From contig JAWWNJ010000168.1 of assembly GCA_037176885.1 (NCBI GenBank), forward strand, positions 434,001-498,000: 64,000 nt of DNA, given 5' to 3'. Below the pieces are notes generated by a model. The model did not search any database and was not told the DNA's origin. It saw only the letters and a list, made by a program, of their open reading frames with translations. This document shows positions 28,761-39,517 of the stretch, piece after piece. Numbering within the stretch: the first letter of the stretch is position 1; every line of letters starts with the position of its first letter. The position numbers were made by a program, and so were the translations under genes. The stretch comes from Favolaschia claudopus (taxonomy: Eukaryota; Basidiomycota; Agaricomycetes; Agaricales; Mycenaceae).

Positions 28761-29393
28761 ATGACAGCGTCCGCGCTCGTCCAGCAACGATATCATTCGA
28801 CTATTGAGGGTGGTGGTCGGAAGGTAACAGAAGAGATCAAGGGGTCCGGTAGGTTTGATCCGTCTCTGTGGCGCTTCCAATAATTGCAATAACAGATCGT
28901 AAATATTCAAGACCACTTCAACACGCTCGCGGAATACCTGGTGCAGACGTCGGTATGATCGTTGGTGGTGGTGAGTACATTTTTAATTTTTTTCTGTATT
29001 TTTTCGATTTTGTGGTGCGCAAATTGTCAAATCTACAAGTCGTGCCTAAATTCCTTATAGAGCAACACTCCACTTCGTGTACCAAACTACTTCACGACAT
29101 TATCAATTTCAAAACACGCCAATTTTTTGAGAATACAGTGCGGAAACCTCAATTATAATTTAACATGATTTTTCCAGGTGGTCCGCCTTCCTCCCGACTG
29201 CAGCGGCGCCATGCCGATCGTGCAACCGAATATCTTACTGAGGGTGATGTCGCGCACTCGCTACGCGAATGTCGCGCACTCGCTACGTCGCCAAGGACAA
29301 CGCCTGCGGTGCGGTGGTGCACATTGCATTGTGCAAGACGTCGCTAAGGACAACGCCTGCGGTGCGGTGGTGCACATTACATTGTGCAAGCGC
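28760..29393. other. Region with tandem duplications and a possible spliced leader
   Basis: A possible intron runs from GTGAGTACA (about 28973) to TTTTTCCAG (29177), with open frame on both sides (GADVGMIVGGG, then PPSSRLQRRHADRAT), but the downstream frame soon stops. A 23-bp unit (GTCGCGCACTCGCTACG) repeats at about 29248 and 29270. A 53-bp unit repeats at 29287 and 29340, each with a GTGCACATT palindrome. No confident gene; it may be 5' sequence of the ORF at 29394. Confidence 0.4.
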
Positions 29394-29813
29394 ATGCCTT
29401 CTTCCTCATCCACCACCAACCCCCCCTTTGAAATTTTGCGTTCCGGGCAATACTGGGCAGACTTGCGCCGCCGCAAACGCGATTGTGACGCAGCCCCATA
29501 CCCCAATCATCGACACGCGCCTTCTTTTCACCGCGAACCCTTCGAGCCAGCCTCGTTCGACGGTGCCACCGTAGTGACCTTCATCCCAGGCCGGGCACAA
29601 CCTGTGACCCGTGTTCAGCTATCTAACGGCAAACTACTCCCGGTCGCGGATGCGGCCGCAACCAACGACTTCACCACGGTCCTCCCAACCCCTCTGCCCA
29701 AGAAGAAGAAGAGGGCTGCCCCGCCCACTTATAATGGGAAGACTTGGCAGCAGCACGACCAAGATCTGCTTGCTCGCCTGAACGCGTGCAAGGCACGGCT
29801 CCCCAAGGAATGA
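29394..29813 (+). CDS. Small basic ORF of unknown function, 139 residues
   Basis: Starts MPSSSSTTNPPFEILRSG and ends ARLNACKARLPKE. The frame stays open upstream through the tandem duplications to an earlier ATG near 29212, but that part is a translation of repeat DNA, so I prefer ATG 29394. Visible elements: a basic patch (DLRRRKRDCD), a strand-rich middle (FDGATVVTFIPGRAQPVTRV) and a lysine run with KTWQQHDQDLLARL. The folded-looking middle argues that it is coding. Family not recognised. Confidence 0.5.
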   Translation: MPSSSSTTNPPFEILRSGQYWADLRRRKRDCDAAPYPNHRHAPSFHREPFEPASFDGATVVTFIPGRAQPVTRVQLSNGKLLPVADAAATNDFTTVLPTPLPKKKKRAAPPTYNGKTWQQHDQDLLARLNACKARLPKE

Positions 29814-30108
29814 TCAATAAATCTGTAAGTGCTCCTCCTCCTCCTCCTGCGAAGCTCTTCCTTACTCAGGTTTTTCGGGTCTAGGACGGAATTTGGGTGG
29901 AAGGATTGAAACGGGATATTGTGATGTTCATAGCGTTGGGGTACACAGAACTGTAGTTCGCATCTCTTCTCAAATCATGTAAATTTCTCGAATCACACAA
30001 GTTGGAGGGCGAAAAAACGACGATGAATTGAAAGGCAAAGGAAATACATACTACGACGATAGCAAATGTCCTGCAGCTACAACGAAAGAGCGAACGACGA
30101 ACGAACAT
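29814..30108. other. Intergenic gap
   Basis: 295 bp between two converging genes (3' ends at 29813 plus and 30109 minus). A short CTCCTCCTCCTCCTC run lies near 29832. Nothing else seen. Confidence 0.5.
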
Positions 30109-30641
30109 CTAGTCATCCCAATTCCCAGCCCCCCCCCAATTCACAATCTCAACATTCTCCTCCGACCAATTGCCCGTGCCCCACGATGGACCCCACGCCG
30201 CGTCCGGTGGCCCATTGTCCCACGACGGGGTCCACGACACCGTGTGCGTTGACCTCCACGGTCCGGCGTCTGGGTCTTCGTTGTACCAGCGAACAGGAGC
30301 AGCCACGACGCTCAGCGCTTGTTCTGCAATCAATGAGTCAAAAATTGTGAATATATGAAAATTGCGAATATATGAAAGCAAGACGTACCGAAAGTAATGG
30401 GGCCCCATGACCCCGCCCTTGCGACAAGCCTGCGAGCGCGAGCGATATTCCTGAGCCGCTCGGAGCGGCGCTGGGGCGCAGGACGGTCGCAAGGGCGCCA
30501 ACGGCAGAGATGGCGGACACGATAACGCCGGCCGCAGTGGTCGCAAAGTACTGGGTAAGGAGGTGATTAGAGTGATGGAGGAGGAGAAACACACAACTAG
30601 AGCTTACCTCCACTTCGTCTGGGTTTGAGGTCTGCGGGCAT
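30109..30641 (-). CDS. Small Cys-cluster and Trp-rich protein, three exons, 136 residues
   Basis: Exons are 30641-30608, 30550-30389 and 30323-30109 (introns 57 and 65 bp, phases 1 and 1, 137 codons). A tiny first exon of 34 nt is needed to reach the ATG. The N terminus carries a Cys/His cluster split by the first intron: CDHCGRRYRVRHLCRWRPC, a plausible zinc site. A basic stretch (RRSERLRNIARARRLVARAG) and SWGPITFEQAL follow. The C-terminal 60 residues are Trp/Asp-rich with a repeating SWTPSWDNG/WGPSWGTGNW pattern. Splicing is well supported because only this frame stays open through all three exons. Function unknown. It is divergent from the large gene starting at 30766, with 124 bp between the two ATGs. 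Confidence 0.65.
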
Positions 30642-30765
30642 TTGAGGCTCACGACGTTGGGAGGAAAAGGGCAAAGTGGCAGTGCTGCGACAAACAAACA
30701 ACAACATACTCTCCTCTCCCTAATTCTCTGTTTCCTCTGTCGACGGCAACCACTGTTGTTAATCT
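30642..30765. promoter_or_regulatory. Divergent promoter of 124 bp
   Basis: It lies between the Cys-cluster gene and the bipartite-family gene. It includes a CT-rich tract (TACTCTCCTCTCCCTAATTC, about 30706-30725), common just upstream of fungal transcription starts. No other ORF. Confidence 0.5.
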
Positions 30766-33700
30766 ATGGCTCGTGCAAAGAAGAATATTCCACCAGGCCG
30801 TAAATCCGACTTCACTGGGGAGAAACTCGCTTGGCTAGAGTCTTTCCGCGACGACGTCTTGAATGCCGGGAACGCTGTGGGCGACGAGTATACCTCCATC
30901 ACCAACCGCTTCTTAAAGCGGTATGGCTACGACCTCCCTTTCACGAAAAATGTGGATGGCGACCCTGAGGACAACCCGCCGGTGATATCCTCCAACCCAA
31001 GTGCCGAGGAGAAGACGCGGCGGGACGATATTCGCGCCGTCTTGCGGACGGTACGTGTTTTGAAGCTCGTTCGATGCTGTTGGAGAATTAATCAAAAGGT
31101 TAGAAACTCTCGGGGTGGTTTCGGACGCGGTTCCGTAACAAGAAGGTGCACAGCGGGTCGATAGGCAGAATTCTCACCTCCATGCACAAAATGTCTGGCG
31201 TCGCGAAGCGTCCTCGTCGTAAAAACACCGTGACTGTTTACTCGAACCTGCACTACGAGAAGCGCCTGAAAAACGATTTCAATCAACTCTGGGCAGAGGC
31301 GAAGGATGCAAATCCAGGAAATTCTCGTCTCGCCATGTCGCAAGACTTTGTCCGCAGTCGATGGGCCCAGGAGTCGCCTGAATTCAAGGAATCTGTGGAG
31401 AAACAAGCCGCGGAGATGCACGCAGCGGCGGTGAAGGAGTGGCAAGAGAAAAGAACTCTCCCGGAGGGTAACGGTAACGCGGAGACATTTCACGAGTGAG
31501 TCCACCAAAACCTCACCTGAAACTCACCCCAGTCCTGACACACGCGCGCAGAGCTTTGGAGACGCTAGAGGAAGTTGCAATACCGATGGCTGACGCCTTG
31601 GCCGACCGTCTTGGGTCGCACGTCGTCGTCCTGGTCGTTGGGCCCGTTGGCTCGCAGAAGGGCGAGGTGTGCTTGAGAACGTAAGCTTATTTAGCTTACA
31701 TAGGATAAAACAGATGCTGACATCGAGATAGGATCTTTTCTGACACCTCCAGCTGTCAGACATCGAAGACGTGGGCTGAATTTGATCATAGTGGGTTCTC
31801 TGCGATGGAAAAATCAATAACGCGTTACGGACGAGCACTGTTCAGTATGTGGCGCATCGCATAATTTTCTATCTTTGATTTCTGACTCCTTGCGCCGCCC
31901 TCCAGGTAAAGCAGAATGCCGAGACCGAGCATGGCCGCCGCTGGCGCCGGACGCGGAACAACTCACCAGTCTGATCCAGATGCCACCTGCACCCGCACCG
32001 CCCTCGACCGCTTTGGCTCCACCCGCGCCCGTGGCTCCTCCGCGCACCGTCAAGGCCGCGCCTGTCGTTCCCACCCCCGTCGACGACATGCCCATCAGTC
32101 CTCCCCCAGTCGACAACTCTTCCTCGCCTGAGGCCGCTGCCACTACAGACGGCATCGACCGCTCGGAATGGACCTCGAATTTCACGGAGGTGTACACTTA
32201 CCTCGCGTCGAAAAATTGGGGAGAGGACTGGAAGGCTCTTCTTGCGGCGCTCGTTCACTTCGAGTGGTCGTATTACAACCACGACGACGTCTATAAAATT
32301 GAGGCAATCAACTCACGACCCGCGGAGATAGCTGAGTGGATGAAAAAACATCGGGTGCTCGACGACTACGCCTTGAAACGGAATTTTGGAGAGCGGCTGC
32401 TGGAGTGGTGGAAGGAGGTGGGGCCGAGGGATCGCTGGGACTCTGTGGAGGGTTTAGCCGACGCTCCGCGCGACGAGAAGGACGACGACTGGGATCGAGC
32501 TACGCGAGCCGGACGTAACGGCCTTCAGCTCTTCGCTCTCGCTTTGGCATGGTGGGGTCAAGCGATTTGGAACGATGGCGCAGCGAATGGTCTTGGAGGC
32601 GGTGAAGAGGCGATGTCGTTGGCGTTGGACTGGCAGAGAATCTTGCGGGATCTGACGTGGGTACTTGGCTTTGGGTCGCGCAATCGGGAGGAGGAGGAGG
32701 AGGCGGAGCAAGTGGAGGAGGAGCGCAAAGCAGCGGCAGCGGCGGCGAAGAAGGGTAAAGGGAAGAAAGGAGGGAAGGGAGCAAAGGCACCGAAGAAGAA
32801 GGCCGGCAAGAGGTAATGTTGACTCGTTCTCACTTCTGGACGTAAACTTACGGTATTCCCAGGAAAGCGGAGCAGGAGGAAGACAGCGCGGGATCTCGCA
32901 AGAAGGCTCGGACGGAGAACACTGGCAGTGGAGGGGAAGAGCCTCAGCGACCAAAGCCGAGGCGCTTAAAACGAGGGTACGTGTTAAGCATTGACGCAGT
33001 CAAATACACACTGACTATTTCTTTAGCGCTCCCGCCTCTGACCTCGCGCCCGCCGCCCCGCCGGACGTCGTCGAACCCACTACCCCGCCAAACGTCGACG
33101 ACCCCCCGCCCGCTACCCCGCCGCACGTCGTCGAACCCGCGCCCGCCACCCCACCGCGCCCGAGGATGACGACAGCATCGCTGCCGCAGGAGCCGTTAAC
33201 CGAGGCGGGTTCCCTCGCTGTCGCCCATGAGCTCGTCAAAATGATCATCAAGAATGGAGCAGCGAGGGACGAGCAGAAGAGGCAGAGGAAGCTCCAGCAG
33301 CTCCAGCTGGCGCGCGCGGCGCAAACGGTCGGCCAGACTTCGCCCGTCACCCCGACAAGGATTCTCTCCTCCCCATCGCGCCCGGTCCCCAACATCATCT
33401 TACCTACCTCTTCAACGTCACCGTCGCGCCCGGTGGGTTCAAGGATCGTCTCCTCTTCCCCGACGTCACCATTGCGCCCGCTGCGCACCACCCCATCCAC
33501 CTCTATGCCAAATAACCCCGCGCCTGCTTCTGCTCCGCCACCGTCGGATGGTGATATGACGATGGAGCCTGTCACCCCATCATTGAGTGCTTTGGATCTG
33601 GAGGCGAGAACTCCTCCAATGGAATTGGACCCATTTGGAGGTGACAGGGGTGAGTTTATGGATGAGAGGGATGAGTTGGCTGGCATGACCGAGCAGGAAA

Positions 33701-33771
33701 TTGCTGACTTGGCTGCCGAGTTGGAATTAGACCCCGGGGCAGCTGATGGAGATGAGGAGGAGGAGGATTGA
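30766..33771 (+). CDS. Agaric bipartite-family protein, seven exons, 894 residues (unknown function)
   Basis: Exons are 30766-31050, 31104-31495, 31552-31680, 31732-31844, 31906-32812, 32863-32976 and 33027-33771, closing to 895 codons. N-terminal module: FTGEKLAWLESF, RYGYDLPF, a basic segment across intron 1 (KLSGWFRTRFRNKK), MSGVAKRPRRKN and MSQDFVRSRWAQESPEF. Then comes a fold-like segment (HVVVLVVGPVGSQKGEV, TSKTWAEFDHSGF). After a Pro-rich linker the C-terminal module is Trp-rich: WGEDWKALLAALVHFEW, RPAEIAEWMKKHR, FGERLLEWW, RNGLQLFALALAWW, DWQRILRDLTWVL. A Lys-rich stretch and a Pro/Val-rich tail with short repeats (DVVEPTTPP, HVVEPAPATPP) follow. The module order matches the gene at 13841-16591, so the two are distant paralogues. 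Nuclear location is inferred from basic patches only. Confidence 0.75.
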
Positions 33772-34160
33772 TTCTATACTCCCCCCCCCGCTGCCCGCTG
33801 CCCGAACGTTTGCTGCTTCGCGTCGCCTTCCTTTTTCTTTTGCGATAATCTACGAACTTTATTTTGCTTATTATCGGTAACTGTTTTTTATTCTTTTTTT
33901 GTACACTAAAAAAAAGAAACAATCTATCTGCGTCCTCCCCCTCCCTTGGTAAAAGGGGGGAGGAAAAACCCCGTATGAAAAACAAGTAATATAAATGTCA
34001 GGCCAAAAAGAGCCAAGTCGGTGAAAAGTGGTATAGACGCACATTGCTTTGTGCACCAGATAGGTGCACAAAGCAATGTGCACCTTCGGATATGCATAGC
34101 ACGACGGGATCATTGGTAGCATCAGTGATCCCGAACTGATGGATATGACGGGATGGCGCA
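33772..34160. other. Intergenic gap with inverted repeat
   Basis: It holds the 3' flanks of two converging genes, A/T-rich runs near 33840-33920, and a perfect 19-bp inverted repeat with a 5-nt loop at about 34041-34083 (arms GCACATTGCTTTGTGCACC). Confidence 0.6.
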
Positions 34161-34356
34161 TCAAAAAATGTTGGAATGCCGGGGTTCCCGATGTCCGGAA
34201 TAGGCCGAAATTGACAGCTCCGACTGATCTGCCGGTAGGGGCACCATATAAGGAAAGGGTGCACATTGCAATGTGCACCGTGCGTGGAAGAGCAATGGGC
34301 ACATTGCTACGTGCACTGCTGGATTATCCAGGTGCACGTTGTATTGTGTGTACCGG
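34039..34356. repeat. Cluster of five GTGCAC palindromes
   Basis: Units at about 34041, 34070, 34259, 34300 and 34331. The unit at 34259 is a perfect 20-bp palindrome, GTGCACATTGCAATGTGCAC; the first two form a 19-bp inverted pair. Two more units lie at about 29319 and 29372. Three units fall inside the last exon of the Myb/SANT-like gene. Confidence 0.85.
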
Positions 34357-35133
34357 GAGAGCTCACGAGGGGTAGGGGCTGGCGGTGATGGAGTAAGGTC
34401 AGGATTAGCCTGCAATGACAAAATGTCAGTCAAATTCACGACACAGCAACCAGCCACATACCGGACGGCCTGCCACATCATCATCATCATCCTCCTCATC
34501 ATCATCATCATCATTGTTTGCCCTTCCCTGCGACTCCTGCGATGCGGGGCCAGTTGCTTGCAGACCAGCCGCGGCGACACCTGCGTTGAAAGCGCCGGCG
34601 CCTGTCGCGACAATCCCATCAACGAGAAATAGGATGTCATCGTAGAGGGGGAAACTGGTCCTCCTCCACTTCCGAGCATCCTTGTGTCTCTGCAAAAGAA
34701 CGAATCGTAATGAGATATCAAGATATATAAACACAGTGTACTTGCCTCAAGGTATGCACTCCACACATCGTCTGACGCGGTCACCATCTTGAGCCCGTCA
34801 TCCCACCCGAACCCAGACAGTTCCCGCAGTTTGCGAACAGCATTGAAGGCCTTTTTGAGCTGCAAAAACGAAGCGGATATTATGATGAGAATGAGTGAGG
34901 TAGAAAAGCGCAATGAAAAAGATACATACTGTAGAGAAGTGGTCTGCACATTTGTCGGCAGTTTTCTGAGGTCCCTGGGAGTCCTTCAAGGCCTCAGCAC
35001 ATGCAGTCCAGGCTGGAGGCTTGAAGCCGGAGTCTGACTGCAATCCTTGTTCTTTGCACTTGCGCAGTGTTGTTATGAGAGTAGCGTTGTCGGTGTCGGA
35101 CCAGATGCAACGGGGGCCACGGGTGCCAGACAT
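34161..35133 (-). CDS. Myb/SANT-like DNA-binding protein, four exons, 264 residues
   Basis: Exons are 35133-34930, 34859-34746, 34689-34462 and 34409-34161, closing to 265 codons. The N-terminal domain fits the Myb/SANT-like family found in plants and fungi beside transposons: CIWSDTDNATLITTLRKCKE, FKPPAWTACAEAL, KTADKCADHFSTLKKAFN, then LRELSGFGWDDGLKMVTASD, VWSAYLE and a FPLYDDILFLVDGIVATG segment. An acidic run (nine or more Asp/Glu) follows. Intron 2 uses a GC donor (GAG|GCAAGT). The last exon reads through palindromic repeat DNA (NPAVHVAMCPLLF, ARCTLQCAPF), so the C terminus was probably acquired recently. Likely a DNA-binding protein; targets unknown. Confidence 0.75.
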
Positions 35134-35404
35134 GAGATAATATTAAAAAGAGTGTGGCGGAAATGCGAGTAGATGTGGAGGAAAGAGTTATTTTACAGCG
35201 TGGGGAAGCGTGACAAACTATGAAGGCTGTTACAGAGTCACCTCCGAGCATCGGAACGATACGGTCTGGTAACGGCTACGGTTAAATTACCGTACGGCAG
35301 AAATTTGGCTGGGACGGAAACTTTACCAACGGGCCCGATCGGGGCCTTAGGTTAGGCTCCCATGGCACGCTTGCGTTTCGTTGCGCGGTGATAGACCCGG
35401 TATT
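35134..35404. other. Intergenic gap
   Basis: Promoter side of the Myb/SANT-like gene. Contains an inverted motif (ACGGTTAAATTACCGT, about 35279-35294). No gene seen. Confidence 0.4.
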
Positions 35405-35790
35405 GGGCCAGGGCTGAATTTATTCATTTTCAGTTCAAGTGCTATTGTATCAAAAGAGTAATACATTAAATACCAAGGGAATACGCTCGTATGAGGACTG
35501 GTGTTTGCCTGAGCGGCCAGTTAAAGGATTATACACTAGTGGGAGGTCTGGCACTGTCTACAACTGTGCTGGTATAGCGTGGAAGTTATAATATTCCAGA
35601 ACAGACCTATCACGATAGGTCTCTAACCATCCGGAATAGGATTGGGAGTCGCCCTGTGTTCCGACCAAAGGCAGAATGAGTGGGATATAACTTGGGACTT
35701 ATAAGAACCTGCCGAAAGGCCAGAAGGAGTGTTTCCTGGAGGCAAGAGGCTTTCACGAATAATTCTATAAATCAATTGCGAGGGATTTGC
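35405..35790 (+). repeat. LTR-like repeat, family R4, copy 1
   Basis: Segments GTTCAAGTGCTATTGTATCA, TGTGTTCCGACCAAAGGCAG and CTTGGGACTTATAAGAACC recur in order, in reverse complement and with internal deletion, at 55330-55515. A TATA-like ACTTATAAG sits inside. A decayed solo LTR is the simplest reading. Confidence 0.6.
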
Positions 35791-35931
35791 GGACGTAGAA
35801 TATTCCTACAAAGGAACTACACGTCATGCCGAGGTGGCTGCCGCCGTATTACGATCAAGGAGCACGGTCCGAGGAGGGACACCAATTAATGCCAATTTGG
35901 GCAATATTGATTGGGCCGCAGCGGGCCACTG

Positions 35932-36590
35932 TCATAACATAATGATCGGGATAAGGGAGTGGAACTCAATGCACTTTTGATCCATTTCCTGTTCTGGCCA
36001 CCAAGGATAAGGGCGAGGGCATGGCGGGCCCTAGGTTTCTCTCACAATATACCCGTTTGTCAATTGTTCGGTCTCTTATTATTTATTAGTGAAAGGTATA
36101 AAAGGCATCGTTTCCTGTACTGGTTCTCTAGTGGATTCCCTCCTCTCGTTGTGAGCGTCAAGCCAGTGTCGGCTTCGTGAACAACTAGACGTTGGACTCC
36201 ATTCGAGATAAACTCCAGAAGCTTATTTGTTTCTTTGGTTTGTTTCGTCAATATATACTGTCTGTTGGATCATCTCTTGAATTGTACGCGTGGAATATTG
36301 GAAATTTTGGGAACTTACGCGTGGAATTATAAGAACTTTTGACCTACGGGACGCGTGAAACGGATATCGGACATCTTTCGCGAGTGATATATTGGCTTAA
36401 CAAGCAACTTAAACACCTAAACCTCTTGAGAAGAGTTACATCTCAAACCCTTGTTGAAAACCCACACTTCCTGTGTCAACATAGGACTCGTATAGACATC
36501 CTCTGTACAAAGTCAGCAATCGCGAAAGCTTAAGTTAGTATATTTTGAAGTGTTAGAATAGTTGGATTGCCACAGTCTATACTGGACTGG
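35932..36590 (+). repeat. LTR-like repeat, family A (probable copia LTR)
   Basis: Starts near TGTCATAACATAATGATCGG and has a TATA box (GGTATAAAAGGCATCG, about 36095). The segment 36030-36215 recurs inverted at 50965-51150, next to copia coding remnants. Its far end (TTGCCACAGT, then CTGGAACCCCGA) recurs at about 41905 and, inverted, at about 48040. CTGGAACCCCGACTCGCAC may be primer-site sequence just inside the LTR, but this is uncertain. Confidence 0.6.
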
Positions 36591-39517
36591 AACCCCGAAC
36601 CTCGCACGTTGATCTCATAGTGGTTTAGGATTATATTTAAGATTTGATTAGGGATTTAATTCCTTTCACTTCTTGGGTGTTTTCCATAGTTGCCCTATAG
36701 TCAGCGTTTCAGCGGAACAAATAGCCGCGGAGGCCGCCGCCAAATAAAGTGTGTCAGCTTTGTTTAGTCATGGAAACAATGGGTGCCGAGAGATCCTGAG
36801 ATCACGGTGTCAATATGTTGCCTGCTGAGCAGTACTGTCTTGCCTGTCTTTCAGTCCAAGTACTCTTTGGTCTCAAGATGAAGATGCCTCCTCGTCTTCC
36901 CGTTGCAAAGAATTCGAAGAGATAGAGTTGCGGTTAGGGCATGGCGAAGTAGAGACGTCGAATTTAGTAAGACCATGAGAAATGAGTGAATTTCAAGCAG
37001 ATTCTCCTTCAGAGTCAAAGTCACAGATAAAGCTAGCGATATGGCGAAAGTTGTAGTTGGATGTAGATGAGGTAGAGCGGGCAACAATGTCGGAGGAAAC
37101 GTATGTGACGTTACGTTGTCACAAAGTCTCCACTTGCTTTCTGCCAAGTTTCTGCTTTCCCGCTTGACTCTGTACCTTCGACTTTCTCCGCTCGCTCACC
37201 AGCTCAGTGTTGCCTCTTTCCCTCGTCTCGCGCGTTCCTTATCCGGTCTCGTTCAAACTACAACCGGCTGCAACGTCCCTTCAACTTCAGATGCCCGCTA
37301 TTGTAGAAGTCTTGAAGTCAAAGTAGGCGCTGCAACAATACGGTACAAGACAACGGCCGGCTTGGAGCAGCGCCCAGCGTCAACGCAACATGGGGTGTCT
37401 CTGTCTCTGCAAACACTCGGGTTGAGGATCTGACCACCAAAAATCTTTGCCTTCCTCTCTTCGCTGGAAATCCAGGGGTCTCGAGAAGGTTTTGACGAGG
37501 TTGCAAGATGAAGTAGAGAAATTCACGATGCTTTACAACGCAAGTGCCTTCGACGTGTCCCCAAACCCTCGCTCGACATGATCCGCTTTTGCGGATCCCA
37601 CAGCTCGGGATTTGAGAGTTCTTTCCCCCTCCCTCGACGACGTTATACGTCGCGAGAGTTGGAGACAGAGCTTGTTCGGTCGATTCAACTGTGGATAAGG
37701 TTCAGCCAAGGTCAAATGGAGCGACGGGATATAAGTAGAAGTCAAGGCAAGTGTTTTTCTCTCTCTCAATTTCCTCCGCCCTCGACGACGTTCTCCGTCG
37801 CTGTCAGGGGAACCCCTGTTCTGCACAGCATGATGCAAAGGGACTTGGGCATTTCTGCCCAAGTCCCATTACATCATTGTGGAGCTCCATCAAACTATGA
37901 CATAGTTGGACTGGGATCTTGCGCACCCTCCCGTCCAACTACGTCATCAAGGTGGGATTTAGCTTGTGACCGGGCTAGAGACTATTGCCGGTTGACCCGG
38001 CCCTGTGGGAACTAGTTAGTATATGTTTGCCACACCTAGCGTGGGAATCCTTAGCCTTTCTTCTCTTTGGTCCCTCGCTAGGTGCGCTGTAATGTATTCC
38101 TAGTAGCATCTTTAATTAACTTTGGATTCTCCCTCGCTAGACCCTCGAGACATCTCGGGTCCTAAAGGTACTTATAAGTCTGCACTGGGGGTTGAGGTGT
38201 GACATGATTGGAAAGTGGAAGGGCTGTATTGGACACTGGTCCTGCAGACAGTGGTTAGTTTGCAGTTATGGGCAGCAAAAGAGTTATTAAAAAAGGGAGG
38301 CAAATGGAAACTCACCGTATACAGTACGGGAGAAACACTAACAGAGAGACCTTCAAGCCACAACAGAACTAGGATCGGCGTCTATAAGCAGAATAGTCGA
38401 GACAGAGATACGTAGTGGTGGTGAGAGAAAGAGAATATGGAATCATGTGATGTATGTGAATATGTGGTAAGCAGCAGGTTTACAGCAAAGTTGAATTCAG
38501 TGATTGAGAACGTATGTATGTAGTGGCTAGAAGATTTATGTGTTCTAGAAATGGGGGGGAAGACGTGGTACTGTAGAACCCGGACACAAGGGTTCTAAAA
38601 AAATGTAGTTCTTGTGTTGTTGGGCATGTCTGCACTGCACCCTGATTTGAACGTCAGCATGGGATGAATTCAAAGCATTGCTCACCAGTCTTGCAAACAG
38701 TAGGTTCTATGTGGCACCTGCGGGGGAATTTCAAACGCAAAGTAAAAAAAACTCACAAGTGTGACGTCCAAGCCTGCACCCTGATTTGAACGGGAAGGGG
38801 TGGCTTGGTTCTAACCTGAAGAGCCTAACAAACAGCTGTTCCGAAGAGCCGCCTCTAGGTCACAGAGCCTCCCTTCTGAGTGCTTTATTATGCCGCGTCC
38901 CAAATCACTTTTCATTTTCTGCCTCCCTAACATCATTAGCTGAACTACAGCAGCACACTTCCTCTCCTCCATCTTGACCTCAACCGCCTCATCCAGCTCC
39001 TCAACGCTGAAGCCCTCCACCTTGCACGAAGTGCTCTTGGAAAGAATGGCTTGCTAGTGCTGATGGCAAGTGCCACCTGCAGATTCTGACTTGACCCGCT
39101 TAGAATTGTCAGGGCTGTATGCCAAGATATTTGACTATGTATATTCACATTTCCTTTTCTCTCTCTCCCCTTGCGCTAAACACACTTCCAGGTCAAATCC
39201 TACATGATACTCTCTTCACCTCCTAATACTCTCTGAACAGTGTCTAGTTTCAGAAGTTCGCCCACAATGACAAAGACAAATTAAAAGCACATCACCCAAC
39301 TCCTTGAACTGTTCGAAGACCGTGATGCGTGCCCTTGTCCATCTCCAGCAGAGTCCGCAGGAGATTGAGAACCCTCTACACTGACACTACTACATATGTG
39401 CTTTTTCGCTCAATGACCTCTCTTTTTGTACCTGCATAAATGACTCAATGTAGAATCCCCCTCTTTTGTTGAACGTGGTGTTTGGCGTGGTGGTACAGAC
39501 AGTGTCGATTTTCTTAT
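36591..39517. other. Gene-poor region
   Basis: Short internal flank of the family A repeat to about 36740, then no recognisable coding signal. Seen: CCCTCGACGACGTT twice (about 37632 and 37776), each with a CGACG..CGTCG inverted motif, and CTGCACCCTGATTTGAAC twice (about 38637 and 38776). Several open frames here are short and without family features. Confidence 0.5.

Noticed and set aside
30338..30697. Minus frame with a membrane-like TTAAGVIVSAISAVGAL segment
   Set aside because: The spliced three-exon model in another frame stays open across all exons and gives a Cys cluster and Trp-rich tail; the hydrophobic text is out of frame.
38637..38793. CTGCACCCTGATTTGAAC twice, T-arm-like in reverse
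   Set aside because: Two short copies only; no A box or complete tRNA-like structure found.
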